Shown here: piece by piece, positions 63,406-64,000 of the stretch | Numbering within the stretch: the first letter of the stretch is position 1 | Layout of the letters: every line of letters begins with the position of its first letter | Assembly (NCBI GenBank): GCA_051954695.1 | Contig: JBQCHL010000011.1 | Location: 248,001-312,000 of the forward strand | Origin: Terrimonas_A sp051954695 | GTDB lineage: Bacteria > Bacteroidota > Bacteroidia > Chitinophagales > Chitinophagaceae | Reading direction: 5' to 3' | Length of the DNA stretch: 64,000 nt | The notes under the pieces: model-generated | The model's database searches: none | Told to the model about the DNA's origin: nothing | Seen by the model: only the letters and a program-made list of their open reading frames with translations | Made by a program: the position numbers and the translations under genes

Positions 63406-63708
63406 TTACTTTTTGAATAAAGATCTGAGTTTGGTTTTTGCCCTTTCAAGTATTTTTTTTCTTGAGGGTGCCAGGTTTTTGCCAGCCCTGTTGATATAAA
63501 AATTCAACATCGACATAGCGGATTGCAATGGCGTTCCTTTTCTTCTTTTGCTTCTTTCCGCTGACCGTTTTAATGACCTTGCTACGTCTTCAGGATTGCG
63601 TGATTTGAACAGGTGTTCTTTCAGGTCAAGGGCATTGCTTGTTGCGTTTACCCGGCCAGACCATTTTTGTTTCTTTCGTGGGGTTTTCTTTTTCCTGGTA
63701 GTTTCCAT
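63406..63708 (-). CDS. DUF3175 family protein
   Basis: A 100-residue, very basic protein. The segments WSGRVNATSNALDLKEHLFK, RSLKRSAERSKRRKGTPLQSAMSML and FYINRAGKNL are the hallmark of DUF3175, a small family of unknown function. A Lys/Arg-rich N-terminus (TTRKKKTPRKKQK) suggests nucleic-acid contact. Same strand and 33 bp upstream of the P-type ATPase gene. Confidence 0.9.
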   Translation of the reverse strand: METTRKKKTPRKKQKWSGRVNATSNALDLKEHLFKSRNPEDVARSLKRSAERSKRRKGTPLQSAMSMLNFYINRAGKNLAPSRKKILERAKTKLRSLFKK

Positions 63709-63931
63709 AAAAAGGGGTTTTGCTTATTTAAGTAAGCATAAAATCAGGCCAATTATGAAAGTCAGGGCTGGTCCGGGTCTTGATACCAACCTGTAGCCAT
63801 TCAAGAAAAGCAGGGGTCAACAACTGCTCCAATTTCCGCATAATCAGTGAAATGCACTACTTTAGCCTACACATGCATCTATTTAGGAAGATGGTAACAT
63901 CTTTGCCTTTAAATTGCATGAAATTGGACTG
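63709..63931. other. Intergenic stretch at window end
   Basis: About 220 bp without a gene. It contains a GCTTA-N6-TAAGC dyad near 63722-63737, just upstream of the DUF3175 gene, and CATCTTTG at 63898-63905, one mismatch from a plus-strand TAnnTTTG box. Nothing else is recognised. Confidence 0.4.
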
Positions 63932-64000
63932 ATGATTGATGTAAAAAGGAAATTCATCGCATCAGTGAAATGGACGGACATTCAACGCTCAATTAATTTA
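63932..64000 (+). CDS. Possible start of a gene running off the window
   Basis: An ATG at 63932 opens a frame of 23 codons (MIDVKRKFIASVKWTDIQRS...) that is still open at the window edge, about 20 bp after a near-consensus -7 box. Too short to identify. It may be chance. Confidence 0.25.
   Translation, partial: MIDVKRKFIASVKWTDIQRSINL

Overview
The window reads as chromosomal DNA of a member of the Bacteroidota, most likely family Chitinophagaceae (Chitinophaga/Niastella-like). The reasons are the type IX secretion (T9SS) C-terminal sorting domains on three large secreted proteins, promoter -7 boxes of the Bacteroidota form TAnnTTTG (several perfect copies), the general lack of Shine-Dalgarno sequences, and family content typical of that phylum (DUF3857/transglutaminase pairs, propeller-type hybrid sensor with LytTR regulator, S74 tail-fibre-like surface proteins, DUF3810, DUF2200). 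No plasmid, phage, IS element or CRISPR array was recognised.

Layout. 1-2.5 kb: two family 2 glycosyltransferases. 2.8-12 kb: a giant 2457-residue secreted protein (esterase-like domain, nine PKD repeats, beta-helix and CBM-like segment, seven PKD repeats, T9SS tail), convergent with a second T9SS-exported protein. 12.2-14.5 kb: a gluconate 2-dehydrogenase subunit 3 / GMC oxidoreductase pair. 14.5-18.5 kb: a HAD phosphatase - SDR - UbiA prenyltransferase operon divergent from a GT-C-like membrane protein. It resembles part of the polyprenyl-phosphate-ribose/arabinose pathway. 18.5-23.1 kb: housekeeping genes (plsX, rpmF, DUF177, DUF3810, dcd, a 4'-phosphopantetheinyl transferase), with a striking 31-bp inverted repeat carrying three TTACCGGTAA palindromes at 21.7-21.8 kb. 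23.3-32.7 kb: paired DUF3857 proteins, DUF2130, SMP-30-like protein, MFS transporter, a lipoprotein and a 34-residue membrane peptide. 32.8-38.7 kb: small enzymes and NTF2-like proteins interleaved with three AraC-type regulators. 38.8-43.3 kb: a ComEC-like metallo-beta-lactamase protein, DUF2200, then short AT-rich accessory genes and a probably truncated secreted protein beside a tRNA-Leu.

43.3-46.4 kb: tRNA-Leu(GAG), a histidine kinase, a glycosyltransferase, a small membrane protein, and tRNA-Gly(GCC) and tRNA-Leu(UAA) separated by an intrinsic terminator. 46.4-58.7 kb: a run of seven or eight minus-strand genes with gaps of 60 bp or less, encoding a GRAM-like protein, lipoproteins, a glycine-rich protein, a 1001-residue S74 fibre made of about forty 17-residue repeats, and a T9SS protein. 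Divergent from it is a propeller sensor kinase with a LytTR response regulator. This is the best candidate for an undescribed surface-fibre system. 58.7-63.7 kb: a secreted protein, a tandem universal stress protein, a CDP-alcohol phosphatidyltransferase, a P2-type Ca2+-like ATPase and DUF3175.

Gene functions come from reading motifs and general family knowledge; no database search was possible. Where the longest open frame began upstream of a better-supported ATG, the ATG was used and the reason given.
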